DNA of 64,000 nt from Streptomyces sp. NBC_00237 (GTDB lineage: Bacteria > Actinomycetota > Actinomycetes > Streptomycetales > Streptomycetaceae): positions 1,054,001 to 1,118,000 of the forward strand of contig NZ_JAPEMT010000003.1 in NCBI RefSeq assembly GCF_026342435.1. Reading direction: 5' to 3'. The first letter of the stretch is position 1; each line of letters opens with the position of its first letter. Shown in pieces: positions 18,201 to 25,764 of this stretch. The notes under the pieces were generated by a model. The model was not told the origin of the DNA, ran no database searches, and saw nothing but the letters and a program-made list of their open reading frames with translations. A program made the position numbers and the translations under genes.

Positions 18201-18781
18201 TCCAGGACGGAGACGCCGACGGGATCGGTGTTCCCGGGGGTCGCGGCCGCCGTGGGGGACTGGGCGGGCGCGCGGCCCGTGGGGGCCGCGAGGGCCTCCG
18301 GGGACGGGGCTGGGGTGGCTCGGGCGGCGGCGTGCGCGGCGGCCGGGCCGCCCGTGAGGCGGCCGATCCTGACCGGCAGCGCGCCGGCCTTCTTCAGGCC
18401 CGCGTCACCCTCCGTGCCCTTGCGCGGTGCGGCGGCCAGCCGTCCCGCGGTGGCCGGGGCCGCGGCCGGGGCCAGCTCGACCTCGGCGGTGCCGGGGGTG
18501 GGCCAGGCGGCCTTGACCGGCTTGTAGTCCTTGCCCTTCATCGGGTCGGCGGCGCTCCCCCGGGTGGGGACCGCGGTGCCGGGGACCGACTTCTCCTTCT
18601 GGGTCTGGCGGATCTTGAAGTCGATCAGCGCGCGCTCGGCGGCTTCGGCCGGCCAGGTGCCGAGCAGGGTGGCGAGCAGGCCGAGCAGGACCGCTCCGGC
18701 CACGGTTCTCGTACCGGCGGGAGATGGGCGTCTCCGCACATTACGAGAACGCCCAAAACGGGCATTTATTTTGAAACGCAT
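12227..18781 (-). CDS. Secreted Rhs/YD-repeat polymorphic toxin
   Basis: This 2184-residue protein starts with an Arg-rich N-region and the hydrophobic signal GAVLLGLLATLLGTWPAEA (cleavage near residue 48). Long beta-rich and YD-repeat regions follow, with dozens of YTYD-like and GRLT-like units (about 900-1830). The Rhs core end is clear: DPDTGRFISADP near 1849 and the conserved APATLSDPEGL near 1884. After that come a Lys-rich stretch, a Gly/Ala-rich hydrophobic segment (about 2010-2080) and a terminal ~90-residue domain ending DLKVHIKHGD, the likely toxin. The toxin tip (with LFDKWTAGGKRLP and RYELEDGTVMQW) is not one I can name. An overlapping immunity gene follows. It is divergent from the secreted FG-GAP protein. 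Confidence 0.85.
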   Translation of the reverse strand: MRFKINARFGRSRNVRRRPSPAGTRTVAGAVLLGLLATLLGTWPAEAAERALIDFKIRQTQKEKSVPGTAVPTRGSAADPMKGKDYKPVKAAWPTPGTAEVELAPAAAPATAGRLAAAPRKGTEGDAGLKKAGALPVRIGRLTGGPAAAHAAARATPAPSPEALAAPTGRAPAQSPTAAATPGNTDPVGVSVLDQQAAQRAGVNGLLVRLESKNTPDPTDVPAAKSAPGTVRVELDYSAFAQAYGGDWASRLTLFQLDDTDGKSTPKAVPIAGVKNDTKARTVTADVPLAFAAPRMLAMAASAAGDGGSFTASSLSASQAWSEGGASGAFTYSYPIETPESPAGDGPDIALSYNSQSVDGRTSAANTQASWVGDGWDFSTGFVERSYKACSEDMGNGANNTAKTGDLCWGPDTITLSLGGSSSQLVKDEKTGVYRPTHDSGEKVERLTGAANGADGGEYWKVTTADGTQYVFGQNRLPGWSTGKPETNSAWTVPVAGNHKDEPGYTGTFANSFKTQAWRWNLDYVVDTQGNTSTYWYTPERNNYGRNNGNTGVSYVRGGYLNTIRYGQKSDQQFTANAPAEVVFTTAERCLPATGVDCDPAKLTKTTAKNWPDVPFDQICADGAQCTTQKSPAFFTRKRLTDITTRVLVGSAYKDVDTYKLDQGFPETGDGMPPPLWLKSVTRTGKDGAAVSLPPVTFTGEQRANRVDGLEGLAPMVRWRVASIKTEAGGIIGATYSAAECTPATLPDAAANGKRCYPVYWAKDGAEKPTLDWFHKYVVTRVVETDTTGGAPAKETSYDYVGAPAWRFDENEMIKPEHRTWNQWRGYGKVRTLTGTKGQVKRSLAENVYFRGMDGDRTASGGTRAVKVADSEGREVLDADALAGTVRESLTYDGEDGKPIGASSSDPWVRGPTASRPRAGLPPLTSWMTATAETRGRALGEGDTWIRTRQSTTYNDRGLAVQVEDAGDLSTTADDLCTRTTYVENAAKWWFDDPERVETVSVACGATAERPRHVVTDTVNVYDEFGNVTEVKGLKEYADGKPVYKTATKTTYDIYGRPLSQTDGGGNVSRTDYAPATGANPVRTTQTDVLGHVTTLEINPTRDLPLSSVDANGKRTDATYDALGRTQAVWAPGRAKDTATPSTKYTYEMAQDKPSVVTSENLRDDGTYAVSKVLYDALLRERQSQIDATGGGRVNEDSVYDSRGQMTVHNGPYWNDQPVSNALLKPNDNEMPRAVGFTYDGAGRQTASVLYSKGTEKQRTTTAYTATTTTVVPPAGGTVVTTVNDVRGRAVERRQYRGAGPTGAFDATKYTYTPGGDLSTITDSAGNTWSNAYDIAGNLVRTTDPDTGTSTMTYDDEGQLASSTDARGKKVSYTYDIAGRKTAEYQGGTDGTKIASWTYDTLAKGLQTSSTRFEKGRAYTQEVLGYNDDYTPTGTTTTVPAEETGLAGTYTTKYGYTTTGQLAWEQYEAKGGLKAERVAHTYTADGLPYATTGGGLRYVQETGYSPYGEVTQLVQGSAGGRVSTTTQYDEANRRAERSTVDREVAGGMNTEDTTYRYDPMGNVLGINSQRDNNPLAQDNQCFRYDYLGRTTEAWTAKAACTATPEAAPKTADVGGIAPYWHSYAYDLTGNRTSRTTHDTAGDTAKDVKETYTYNAPGTSQPHALKKVTATGGRTGESAFDYDESGNTTRIVRPELPKGQSLTWDDQGNLVAADTEGNTSSYTYDAGGSQLVQRGPQGITLDLGDEQFTWDPVAKKLRGTRYYAHSGDVVAVRTALDDGSTPVSYVLEDHHGTNVTQIDADGLGVIRRTLDEFGNEREKTSLPWMGNRGFVGGTQDRTTGLTQLGARPYDPDTGRFISADPVLDSSSPQQLNAYQYANNAPATLSDPEGLWWGSDLFNKAKKKVTRVVHKATNWVAKKIVAPVVKKAKQVYHKYVPKKIQKIVRSVKKATGKAWQATKRWVKTKAWPAVKRAGSAVKRYVVAKVKVEIAKVKWATAFAGNLARRAPAIIGEAAAVAGGMSMMTSGAGMAAGGIGLSATGGGAVAGVPAVAGGAAVGITGGVVAWAGISGLGSDIGQAFNETKDEMSGGGGSSGSSWQDEFKSLPRGDQGHVRTQSSVEDLRGLFDKWTAGGKRLPARGEKIPDRYELEDGTVMQWRKTSKSQGETIDISKPGSKKDLKVHIKHGD

Positions 18782-18973
18782 CTAAGAGGTTGCTTTCAGC
18801 GCTAAAGGCTTGAATGGGAGGTCGGGCTGGGTGAACCGGCCCGGACGCGCGCGCCGTTGGCGCACTGTCGGTCGACTCGCGCGGCGAGTCAGAGCAAATG
18901 GAAACACATGCAAATGTGTGTGTCATTCGTGTGTAAAGTGTGCGCGTTCTGCCCCTGCTTGAGAGGACCGTTT
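18782..18973. promoter_or_regulatory. Divergent promoter region between Rhs and FG-GAP genes
   Basis: These 192 bases separate the divergent starts of two very large exported proteins and must hold both promoters. The region is less GC-rich than the genes around it. I cannot assign -10 and -35 boxes with confidence. Confidence 0.4.
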
Positions 18974-21900
18974 GTGCCTCGGCCTTCCGGTCATCGCATA
19001 CGCACCACTGCGATGGCCACCCTGCTCGCGCTCGCCGCGCCCGCAACTGCCGCCCATGCCGCTGGACTTCGAACCCCTGAGGTTCAGTCCATAGAAATTG
19101 GAAATAGTCTCCAAAAGAAAAGTAAAATTTCCTCCTCTTTCTTGCCGACTGACACCGCCGCGAAGCCCGGTCCCGAGGACCAGGCACGCGCCGAGGCCCG
19201 CAGGACCGGCAAGCGGTCCCGCGTCGACGCGAAGACCACCGAGACCAGCGAACTGTTCGCCAACCCCTCGGGCTCGCTGACGCTGGAGGAGACCCTCGGT
19301 GCCCCCAAGCGCGTCAAGCGCGGCGACGACTGGGTTCCCGTCGACACTTCCCTGCGCCGCACCGGCACGGGCCGCTGGCAGCCCGCCGCCACCGCGATGG
19401 AGACGAGTTTCTCCGTCGGCGGCACCGAACCCGTGCTCACCATGCGGGGTACCGACGGCAGGGAACTCTCCTACACCTGGCCCACCGCGCTGCCCGCCCC
19501 CCGCGTCGAAGGCGCCGCCGCCACCTACCCCGACGTACTGCCGGGCGTCGACCTGCGGCTGACCGCCGCCCCGGCCGGTGTCGAGCAGGACCTCGTCATC
19601 AAGGACCGCGCGGCCGCCGCGAACCCCGCGCTCACCAACCTCAAGCTGGCCGTCCGCTCCGACGACGGACTCGCGCTGCGCGCCGACGCGACCGGCAACG
19701 TCACCGCGACCCCCGCCGCCCGCGCGACCGCCGAGCCCCCGCTCACCGCGCCCGCCCCCCTGCTGTCCGACTCCACCGGCGGCGGCCCCGGCCAGGACGA
19801 CGCCCCCCAGGGGCCGGACCGCTCCCGCACCGCGCTCGGCGCCGCCGAGGTCGAGGGCAGCACCCTGGCCCTGTCCGTCGACACCGCCTTCCTGCGGGCC
19901 GCCGCCACCCAGTACCCGGTGCACATGAGCCAGCAGTGGGCGCAGGGCAACCGCGCCAACTGGACGCGCGTCTACAAGCGCTTCCCCACCACCACGTACT
20001 GGAACTCCACCGACCCGGCCCGCATCGGCTACGAGAACGAGACCGACGGCCTGTCCCGGTCGATGTTCACCATGGACGCCAAGAACCTCAAGGGCGTCAC
20101 GGTCACCAAGGCCACCTTCCGTGCCTACGAGACCTGGTCCTGGTCCTGCCAGGCCCGGCCCGCCGAGCTGTGGCAGACCGGTGCCATCAGCTCCGGCACC
20201 CACTGGAACAACCAGCCCGCCTGGATGTCCAAGGTCGGCTCGGCCAACGTCGCCAAGGGCTGGGGCAGCGATTGTCCGGCCGGCGGCGTCGAGTTCGACG
20301 TCACCCCCCTGGTGCGCAGCGCCGCCCAGGGCGGCTGGAACGACATCACCCTGGGCCTGCGCGCCTCCAACGAGTCGGACACCTTCGCCTGGAAGAAGTT
20401 CAAGAACGACCCGGTGCTGGTCACCGAGTACGACCGGGCCCCCGACACCCCCACCGAGCCGGCCACCGACCCGGTGATCGCGTGCGGGCGCACCGAGCCC
20501 TTCCCCAAGATCGGCAAGGTCCTGGCCGAGAAGGGCGTCGCCCTCAAGGCGAAGGTCTCCGACCCGGACGGCGGTGACGTCACCGCGCGGTTCACCTTCA
20601 AGAAGCACGGCGGCGCGAACGTCGCCACGCCCGAGAACACAGTGAAGTCCGGGTCCGTCGCCCAGGCGCGCATCGGCACCGAACTGCTCAAGGACGGCGA
20701 CACCTACGCCTGGAACGTGCAGGCGCGCGACCCCGAGGGCGTGACCTCCAACACCACCGCCGACTGCGTGTTCGGCGTCGACTTCACCCGCCCGGCGAGC
20801 CCGCCGCAGGTGTCCTCGGCGCAGTACCCGGAGAACGCCGCCGGCGCCGCGGCCCGCACCCCCGGCGTTTTTGCGTTCACCGCGAACGGGATCGCGGACG
20901 TGGAGTCCTTCCAGTACTCCCTGAACCACGACTTCACCACCGGCTCCAAGCCCGCCACCGTCAAGCCCGACAAGCCCGGCGGCACCGCGCAGGCGAAGCT
21001 CACCCCGTTCAAGTGGAGCACCAACACCCTGTACGTCCGCAGCGTCGACGGCGCGGGCAACCTCTCCGACACGTACAAGTACGTGTTCAAGGCGGCCGCC
21101 TCGCACGCCGACCCCGAGGGCGACATGAACGGCGACGGCTTCTCCGACGTCTTCACCGTCGGCACCGACGGCAGGCTCTCGCGCCACTCCAACGACGGCA
21201 AGGGCGGCTTCGCCACCCCCAAGACCTGGGGCTCGGGCTGGCTGGGCGGCAAGCTGAGCCACCGCGGCGACTGGACCGGCGACGGGTACGAGGACCTGCT
21301 GGCCCTGCTGCCGATCGACCCGAAGAACCTGCGCGTCTACCCCGGCGACGGCCTGGGCGAATTCCAGACCACCACCACGCTGCCCCGCCCCGCGGGTGCC
21401 CCGAGCCCCGACTGGTCGCAGGTGACCAGCTTCGTCTCGGCCGGTGACGTCACCTGGGACACCTTCCCCGACCTGCTCGCCGTCGAGGGCGACAGCCTCT
21501 ACCTCTACCCGGGCACGGGCGACGGCAAGGTGGATAACCCCGTCAAGATCGGCGCGACCGGCTGGACCGGCACCGACCTGTTCGCCCCCGGTGACGCGGA
21601 CGGCGATGGCGTCGCCGACCTGTGGCTGCGCACCCGCGACTCCGGCGAGCTGTTCCAGGTGCTCAACAGCGCCGACGACCCGGGCAACGCCCTGGGCGAC
21701 CCCAGCCGCCGCGTCAAGATCGGCGAGGGCCTGACGGCCACCGGTTACCCGCAGCTCGGCGTAGACGGCGACCTGACCGGCGACGACCATGGCGACCTGT
21801 GGATCCAGACCGCGAACGGCCGCCCGGCCGTCATCGCGGGTCACAGCGACCCGTCGGCGGGCACGGTCTTCACCGGCCCCTACCCCAGGCCCAGCCTCGG

Positions 21901-22690
21901 CGACGCCGCGCAGTGGAAGGGCGTCAAGCTCTCCACGGGCGGCGACTTCGACGGCGACGGTCGCGCCGACCTGCTGACCGTGCGCACCGACGGCTCCATC
22001 AAGATCGCCGTCGGTACCGGCACCGGCTGGTTCGGCGGCGAGATCCCGACGCAGGCCCCCACCGCCCTGTGGGCCCAGCATGCGTCGGTCATCACGGCGG
22101 GCGACTTCACCGGCGACCGCAAGAGCGACCTGATCGTCCGCTGGAGCGACGGCGAGCTGAGCCTGTACCCGGGCAACGGATCCGGCGGGTTCCTCAAGGA
22201 CATCATGCTGTCCGCGGCGGGTGCCACCTGGAAGAACGCCGTGTCGCTGGCCGCCGGCGACTTCACCGGCGACGGCAGGACGGACCTCGTCGCGGCCCGC
22301 CCGACCGGCGTGCTCGCCCTGTACCCGGGCAACGGCACCAACGGCATCGGCGCGGAGAAGCAGATCGCCGGCACCGGCTCGGTGTGGCAGCACAACACCC
22401 TGTTGACCGCCGGGGACTACAACAAGGACGGCAAGGCCGACCTCATCGCCCGCTGGGTCGACGGCGAGGTCAGCTTCCACCCGGGCAACGCCGCCGGCGG
22501 CCTCGGCGCCGACGTCACGCTCATCGCGGCCAACGCCGAGTGGAAGGACTCCATGGCGATCGTCGGCGGCGACTACACCGGCGACGGCAAGGCCGACCTG
22601 ATCAGCCTCTGGAACTCCGGCCGACTGGCCCTCCAGAGCGGCAACGGCACAGGCGGTCTCGGCGCGACGGACAACCTGGTCGCTCCGTAA
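18974..22690 (+). CDS. Secreted DNRLRE/FG-GAP repeat protein
   Basis: GTG 18974 is chosen because GAGAGG lies seven bases upstream and it yields a clean signal peptide (HRIRTT, then AMATLLALAAPATAAHAA). The mature protein (1238 residues in all) has a beta-rich N-half, a DNRLRE-like domain around residues 330-480 (GYENETDGLSRSMF, then DVTPLVRSAAQGGW), fibronectin-like segments (about 490-710) and ten FG-GAP/VCBS-like calcium-type repeats in the C-half, such as GDMNGDGFSDVF, GDFDGDGRADLL and GDYTGDGKADLI. These would form a beta-propeller for surface or matrix binding. It is divergent from the Rhs toxin; such pairs are common in Streptomyces. A role in delivery, adhesion or receptor binding is inferred. 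Confidence 0.8.
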   Translation: MPRPSGHRIRTTAMATLLALAAPATAAHAAGLRTPEVQSIEIGNSLQKKSKISSSFLPTDTAAKPGPEDQARAEARRTGKRSRVDAKTTETSELFANPSGSLTLEETLGAPKRVKRGDDWVPVDTSLRRTGTGRWQPAATAMETSFSVGGTEPVLTMRGTDGRELSYTWPTALPAPRVEGAAATYPDVLPGVDLRLTAAPAGVEQDLVIKDRAAAANPALTNLKLAVRSDDGLALRADATGNVTATPAARATAEPPLTAPAPLLSDSTGGGPGQDDAPQGPDRSRTALGAAEVEGSTLALSVDTAFLRAAATQYPVHMSQQWAQGNRANWTRVYKRFPTTTYWNSTDPARIGYENETDGLSRSMFTMDAKNLKGVTVTKATFRAYETWSWSCQARPAELWQTGAISSGTHWNNQPAWMSKVGSANVAKGWGSDCPAGGVEFDVTPLVRSAAQGGWNDITLGLRASNESDTFAWKKFKNDPVLVTEYDRAPDTPTEPATDPVIACGRTEPFPKIGKVLAEKGVALKAKVSDPDGGDVTARFTFKKHGGANVATPENTVKSGSVAQARIGTELLKDGDTYAWNVQARDPEGVTSNTTADCVFGVDFTRPASPPQVSSAQYPENAAGAAARTPGVFAFTANGIADVESFQYSLNHDFTTGSKPATVKPDKPGGTAQAKLTPFKWSTNTLYVRSVDGAGNLSDTYKYVFKAAASHADPEGDMNGDGFSDVFTVGTDGRLSRHSNDGKGGFATPKTWGSGWLGGKLSHRGDWTGDGYEDLLALLPIDPKNLRVYPGDGLGEFQTTTTLPRPAGAPSPDWSQVTSFVSAGDVTWDTFPDLLAVEGDSLYLYPGTGDGKVDNPVKIGATGWTGTDLFAPGDADGDGVADLWLRTRDSGELFQVLNSADDPGNALGDPSRRVKIGEGLTATGYPQLGVDGDLTGDDHGDLWIQTANGRPAVIAGHSDPSAGTVFTGPYPRPSLGDAAQWKGVKLSTGGDFDGDGRADLLTVRTDGSIKIAVGTGTGWFGGEIPTQAPTALWAQHASVITAGDFTGDRKSDLIVRWSDGELSLYPGNGSGGFLKDIMLSAAGATWKNAVSLAAGDFTGDGRTDLVAARPTGVLALYPGNGTNGIGAEKQIAGTGSVWQHNTLLTAGDYNKDGKADLIARWVDGEVSFHPGNAAGGLGADVTLIAANAEWKDSMAIVGGDYTGDGKADLISLWNSGRLALQSGNGTGGLGATDNLVAP

Positions 22691-22704
22691 CGCCCCCACC
22701 GCCC

Positions 22705-22748
22705 GTGCGCCCTTGTGACCGGAACGCCTTCCGGCCGCAGGGGCGCAC
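22705..22748 (+). terminator. Terminator after the FG-GAP gene
   Basis: GTGCGCCCTTGTGACCGGAA pairs with TTCCGGCCGCAGGGGCGCAC (three mismatches or wobbles) across a four-base loop, 14 bp after the stop codon. Confidence 0.65.
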
Positions 22749-23159
22749 TGCGTTGCCCCACACGGGGGTGGGACCTCGTGTGACGGGGGTTGTGATTCGG
22801 TGGCGGTTGGGTTGTTGTGGCCTGCTGTTCCTCTAACTGATCGTTTCAGAATGGGCTGGGCTGGGCTTCTTGCGCTTGGCGATGAACGTGGTGTGCAGCA
22901 TCTGCCTGGCGGCGGTGTTCGGGGTGTCCATCCCCTCTCACTCCTGCCTGTGGGCTCCGGTGCGCACTTGTGCTGGCTCACGGCACCGGTGGTGCTTGCC
23001 ACGGCCCGCTGGATCCAGCACCGCGCGCTCGTCCGGCAACCGACCGCCTCGACGGTGTCGGTCGGCGGGCACGGCTCTGCGGCGCTCGCAAGGCGCACCC
23101 TTCCGGTCCCACCAGGGACAATGGCGGGGAACGCACACTTCCTCGTCAGAAAGTCCGGC
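22749..23159. other. Gene-poor stretch between FG-GAP and SUKH-like genes
   Basis: No supported gene. A 32-codon minus-strand frame near 22840-22935 (containing TAARQMLHTTFIAKRKK) looks protein-like and could be the end of a lost gene or transposase, but I cannot identify it. Confidence 0.35.
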
Positions 23160-23774
23160 ATGAACGACTCTGCCTTCAACCTTCGCGAATGGGGCGAGGA
23201 GATGGCACTGCTGGCCGTCGCATTCGCCAACGGCTTCGAGGAGGTGCATGCGTATGCGCCGGGCGAGCACCGCGTGGAGACCGTCACGGCGCAGGACGGC
23301 ACCCGGGCCGTGGCGCTGCTCGCCGGGGAGGGCGTCACCGGCGCGCTCCTGGAGTACTACGCGACACTGGGCGCCGTCGAGCTGCCGGATCTGCACATCG
23401 GCATCTGGATCGCCGACGCCGAGCGGGTCGCCGAGGGCATCCTCGCCGGCGCCCTCATGCCGGTGACCGGAGCGGTCGACGACACGGTGACGGTGTTCGC
23501 CACCGACGGCGGCGGGAACCTGTACGCGGTCAGCCCCTCCACCGGATCCGTCTGCCACCTCATCGGCGGGGCCTGGGACGGCACCAGCCTCGACGTGAGC
23601 GAGACCGGCTACCGCGTCGTCGCCCCTGACCTGTGGGCCTTCCTCGACCAACTCCGCCAGGACCTCCGGCAGGCCCTCGCGGAACGGCCGGCTCTGAAGG
23701 CAAAGGTGACGTGCTGCGACAACAGCGAAAGCGATGTCGTCAGCGACGCCTGGTCACCGGAGTACCTCCGCTGA
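23160..23774 (+). CDS. SUKH/SMI1-KNR4-like protein
   Basis: This 204-residue soluble protein starts at ATG 23160; an ATG 39 bases upstream is possible. The C-terminal half has the arrangement seen in SMI1/KNR4 (SUKH) proteins: VTVFATDGGGNLYAV, then GSVCHLIGG, then a tail helix PDLWAFLDQLRQDL. SUKH proteins are frequent immunity factors for nuclease toxins. It lies downstream of the large Rhs/FG-GAP pair, so an orphan-immunity role is plausible, but no toxin gene is directly upstream. The N-terminal half is not assigned. Confidence 0.6.
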   Translation: MNDSAFNLREWGEEMALLAVAFANGFEEVHAYAPGEHRVETVTAQDGTRAVALLAGEGVTGALLEYYATLGAVELPDLHIGIWIADAERVAEGILAGALMPVTGAVDDTVTVFATDGGGNLYAVSPSTGSVCHLIGGAWDGTSLDVSETGYRVVAPDLWAFLDQLRQDLRQALAERPALKAKVTCCDNSESDVVSDAWSPEYLR

Positions 23775-23800
23775 GAGCTCCGCCGGCCGCACCGATCGCA

Positions 23801-24420
23801 TCAGAGGGACTTTCGCAGGCGCCGGAGGCAGATGATGCTGCAGGCGAGGTGGAGCAGGCCCTGGTGGAGGTCAGCGCGTTGCTCGTAGCGGGTGCGCAGG
23901 CGCTTGAACGGGTGGAGCCAGGCGAAGGCGTGCTCCGCGACCCAGCGCACTTTGCCGAGGCCGGAGCCGTGGGCGTGGCCGCGTCGGGCGATCATCGGCT
24001 TGATGCCGCGCTTCCAGAGCAGGCGGCGGTACTTGTCGAAGCCGTAGCCCCACAGGCGCCGGGGCCTGTGCCGCGGGTGTCCTCGCAGTCCCCGGTTGGT
24101 GGTATCGCGTCCAGCAGAGGCAGCAGCTGGGCGATGTCATGGCGGTTGCCGCCGTTGAGCGTCACGGCGAGCGGAGTGCCCCAACGTTCCACGATCACAT
24201 GGTGCTTGGAGCCGGGGCGGGCGCGGTCGACGGGCGAGAGACCGACATGATTGCCTCTTTTGAGGGCCCGGACGTGCGAGCCGTCCACGGCACAGTCGTC
24301 CAGGTCCAGCAGGTCCGCGCGGCGCAGTTCGGTCAGCAGCGCGGTGTGCAGGCGGGGCCCGACGCCGGCCTCGGTCCAGTCCCGCGGCCGGCGCCAGGCC
24401 GTCACGCCGGAGGGTCCGGT
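23801..24420 (-). pseudogene. IS5-family transposase remnant
   Basis: The minus strand encodes the C-terminal two thirds of an IS5-type DDE transposase. DLDDCAVDGSHVRALKRGN and GTPLAVTLNGGNRHDI are in one frame, and FDKYRRLLWKRGIKPMIARRG, then WVAEHAFAWLHPFKRLRTRY, then LHLACSIICLRRLRKSL are in another. The frame changes near 24070-24100. The N-terminal part is absent beyond about 24420. A dead element. Confidence 0.8.
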
Positions 24421-24513
24421 TCGTTTCGAGTGACTGGTTGACCTGGGTGTTTGCCTGAGCGGTCTGGTCGGGGGTGCTGGTCGTTTCTACCTTCTCGGTG
24501 AGGGGGTGGAGTG

Positions 24514-24996
24514 ATGGTGTCCTTGCTCGAGGAGTTGGAACGACGCGAGGCCGTGATCCGGGAACGGGTGGCCGAACTGCGGGTCCAGGTCGCGGAGCTG
24601 AGTGAGCAGTTGGAAGCGTTCGAGGAGATGCTCTCCCAGGTCGAGGCGGCCCGGAGGGTGGTGCGGGAGATCCTCGACGATGCAACCGCTGATGAGCAGG
24701 TTGCCGGCCGGGACGCGGGGCCACCGGAGGAGACGGTGTCGCCGATCGGGGTGGTGACGGTGCCGCAGTGGGAGCCGGGCATGAGGGCGTCGGTGCTGTC
24801 GTCGGGATATCAGGACGTCGTGGAGGTGCTGCGGGCCGCGGGGCGGCCGATGCGCTCGAAGGCGGTGTCGGTGGCGATCGGCTGGGGTGAGGGGGCCTCG
24901 AAGGTGGAGTCGGTGCGGGCGAAGCTGAAGCGACTGACGCGCAGGGGCTGGCTCACCGAGGACAGCCCGGGCCTGTTCGCCTTGATCGGCCACTAG
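24514..24996 (+). CDS. Hypothetical coiled-coil protein with winged-helix-like tail
   Basis: ATG 24514 follows GAGGGGGTGGAG. The 160-residue product begins with a Glu/Arg-rich coiled coil (about 5-55: LEELERREAVIRERVAELR). A short linker follows, then a C-terminal segment (about 95-158: VEVLRAAGRPMRSKAVSVAI, then VRAKLKRLTRRGWL) that reads like a winged helix. The layout suggests a small DNA-binding protein whose coiled coil dimerises it. It lies just past the IS5 remnant and before an ISKra4 fragment and may have travelled with mobile DNA. Not identified further. Confidence 0.55.
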   Translation: MVSLLEELERREAVIRERVAELRVQVAELSEQLEAFEEMLSQVEAARRVVREILDDATADEQVAGRDAGPPEETVSPIGVVTVPQWEPGMRASVLSSGYQDVVEVLRAAGRPMRSKAVSVAIGWGEGASKVESVRAKLKRLTRRGWLTEDSPGLFALIGH

Positions 24997-25035
24997 GAAG
25001 ACCTTGGGCCGTTCCGTCAGGGATCTGGCGGTTGA

Positions 25036-25090
25036 GAACTCTTCTTCCTACGTTCGGAAGTGCCAACAACCCACGTAGGAAGAAGAGTTC
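25036..25090. repeat. Perfect 17-bp inverted repeat with 21-base loop
   Basis: GAACTCTTCTTCCTACG and CGTAGGAAGAAGAGTTC are exact inverse copies 21 bases apart. The arms are about half AT, unusual here. The repeat lies 40 bp after the coiled-coil gene and directly before the ISKra4 transposase start. It could be a terminator without a U-tract, or IS end DNA folded onto itself. Confidence 0.6.
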
Positions 25091-25108
25091 GGTGGGACCG
25101 TACGACAT

Positions 25109-25240
25109 GCCGTCGAGTTCTGACTGCTTTGTGGCGGCGACGAAATTGTTTGAGTTGCTCGTGGCGGATCTGGCCACCCCGGCGGCGGCCGGGCTGGCCC
25201 ATCACGAGCTGGAGGAACTCCTTGAAGAGCGGTGTCGGCG
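25109..25240 (+). pseudogene. ISKra4-family transposase N-terminal fragment
   Basis: From about 25109 the plus strand encodes MPSSSDCFVAATKLFELLVA, then DLATPAAAGLAHHELEELLEER. This recalls the N-terminus of ISKra4 transposases (helical start, PAGA-type linker, HHELE segment). It breaks off after about 44 codons. Confidence 0.55.
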
Positions 25241-25317
25241 TACGGATTCATCTCCCCGGTTGCGTACAGATCAATGTCCCCAACTGTTTCCTCCTCCTGG
25301 TGCGCCATGCTTGCTCC

Positions 25318-25755
25318 ATGGAAGCTAAGGGGCGGGGGATAACGTCCATGGCCTGGAGTGTGCTTGCTGTCTTGTTTCTCGGGGCAACGGTGTGGGCCGG
25401 GGCACTTGGGCTTGTGCGTCTGGGGCTGGCTGGAGACGAAGCCCAGGTTCGTCTTGCGCAGTGCCAACTCAAAGGCGGTGGCCGAGGAGGCGATTACGTT
25501 GAGTGCTCTGGCCAGCTCATGGGTGACATGAGCACGGAGGCTGTGAGGGTGCGTTATGACGGCAAGCGAGGAGAGGTAGTGCCCGTCGCCCGAACGCCGT
25601 GGGGAACCCTTGAAGTGGTCGATAGGAGTTTCACGTCGTGGGGAACGGCAGCGCTGTATCCACTGCTGCCCCTCACCGCCGCGGCGTTGACTGCCTACTT
25701 GGCTTGGAGGTCAGGTCGCCGGAGGAAGCCGCAGACCGCACCACACGCCTCGTGA
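25318..25755 (+). CDS. Hypothetical membrane protein, two helices
   Basis: This 145-residue protein has one hydrophobic segment near the start (about 11-35, MAWSVLAVLFLGATVWAGAL), a soluble loop of about 60 residues with two Cys (CQLKGG and VECSGQL), and a second hydrophobic segment (about 108-130) before a basic tail. The layout resembles DUF3592-like proteins whose extracytosolic loop lies between two helices. ATG 25318 is used; ATG 25348 is also possible. It sits between insertion-sequence debris and the IS21 genes, with normal codon use. Function unknown. Confidence 0.6.
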   Translation: MEAKGRGITSMAWSVLAVLFLGATVWAGALGLVRLGLAGDEAQVRLAQCQLKGGGRGGDYVECSGQLMGDMSTEAVRVRYDGKRGEVVPVARTPWGTLEVVDRSFTSWGTAALYPLLPLTAAALTAYLAWRSGRRRKPQTAPHAS

Positions 25756-25764
25756 AGCGGATGC

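Noticed and set aside
22840..22935. 32-codon minus-strand frame with TAARQMLHTTFIAKRKK
   Set aside because: Protein-like, but without proper ribosome-site spacing and too short to place; may be a lost gene tail.
18923..23338. A 1471-codon open frame on the minus strand
   Set aside because: It runs antisense to the FG-GAP gene and into the SUKH-like gene, is dominated by Gly, Ala, Val and Arg, and has no recognisable family.
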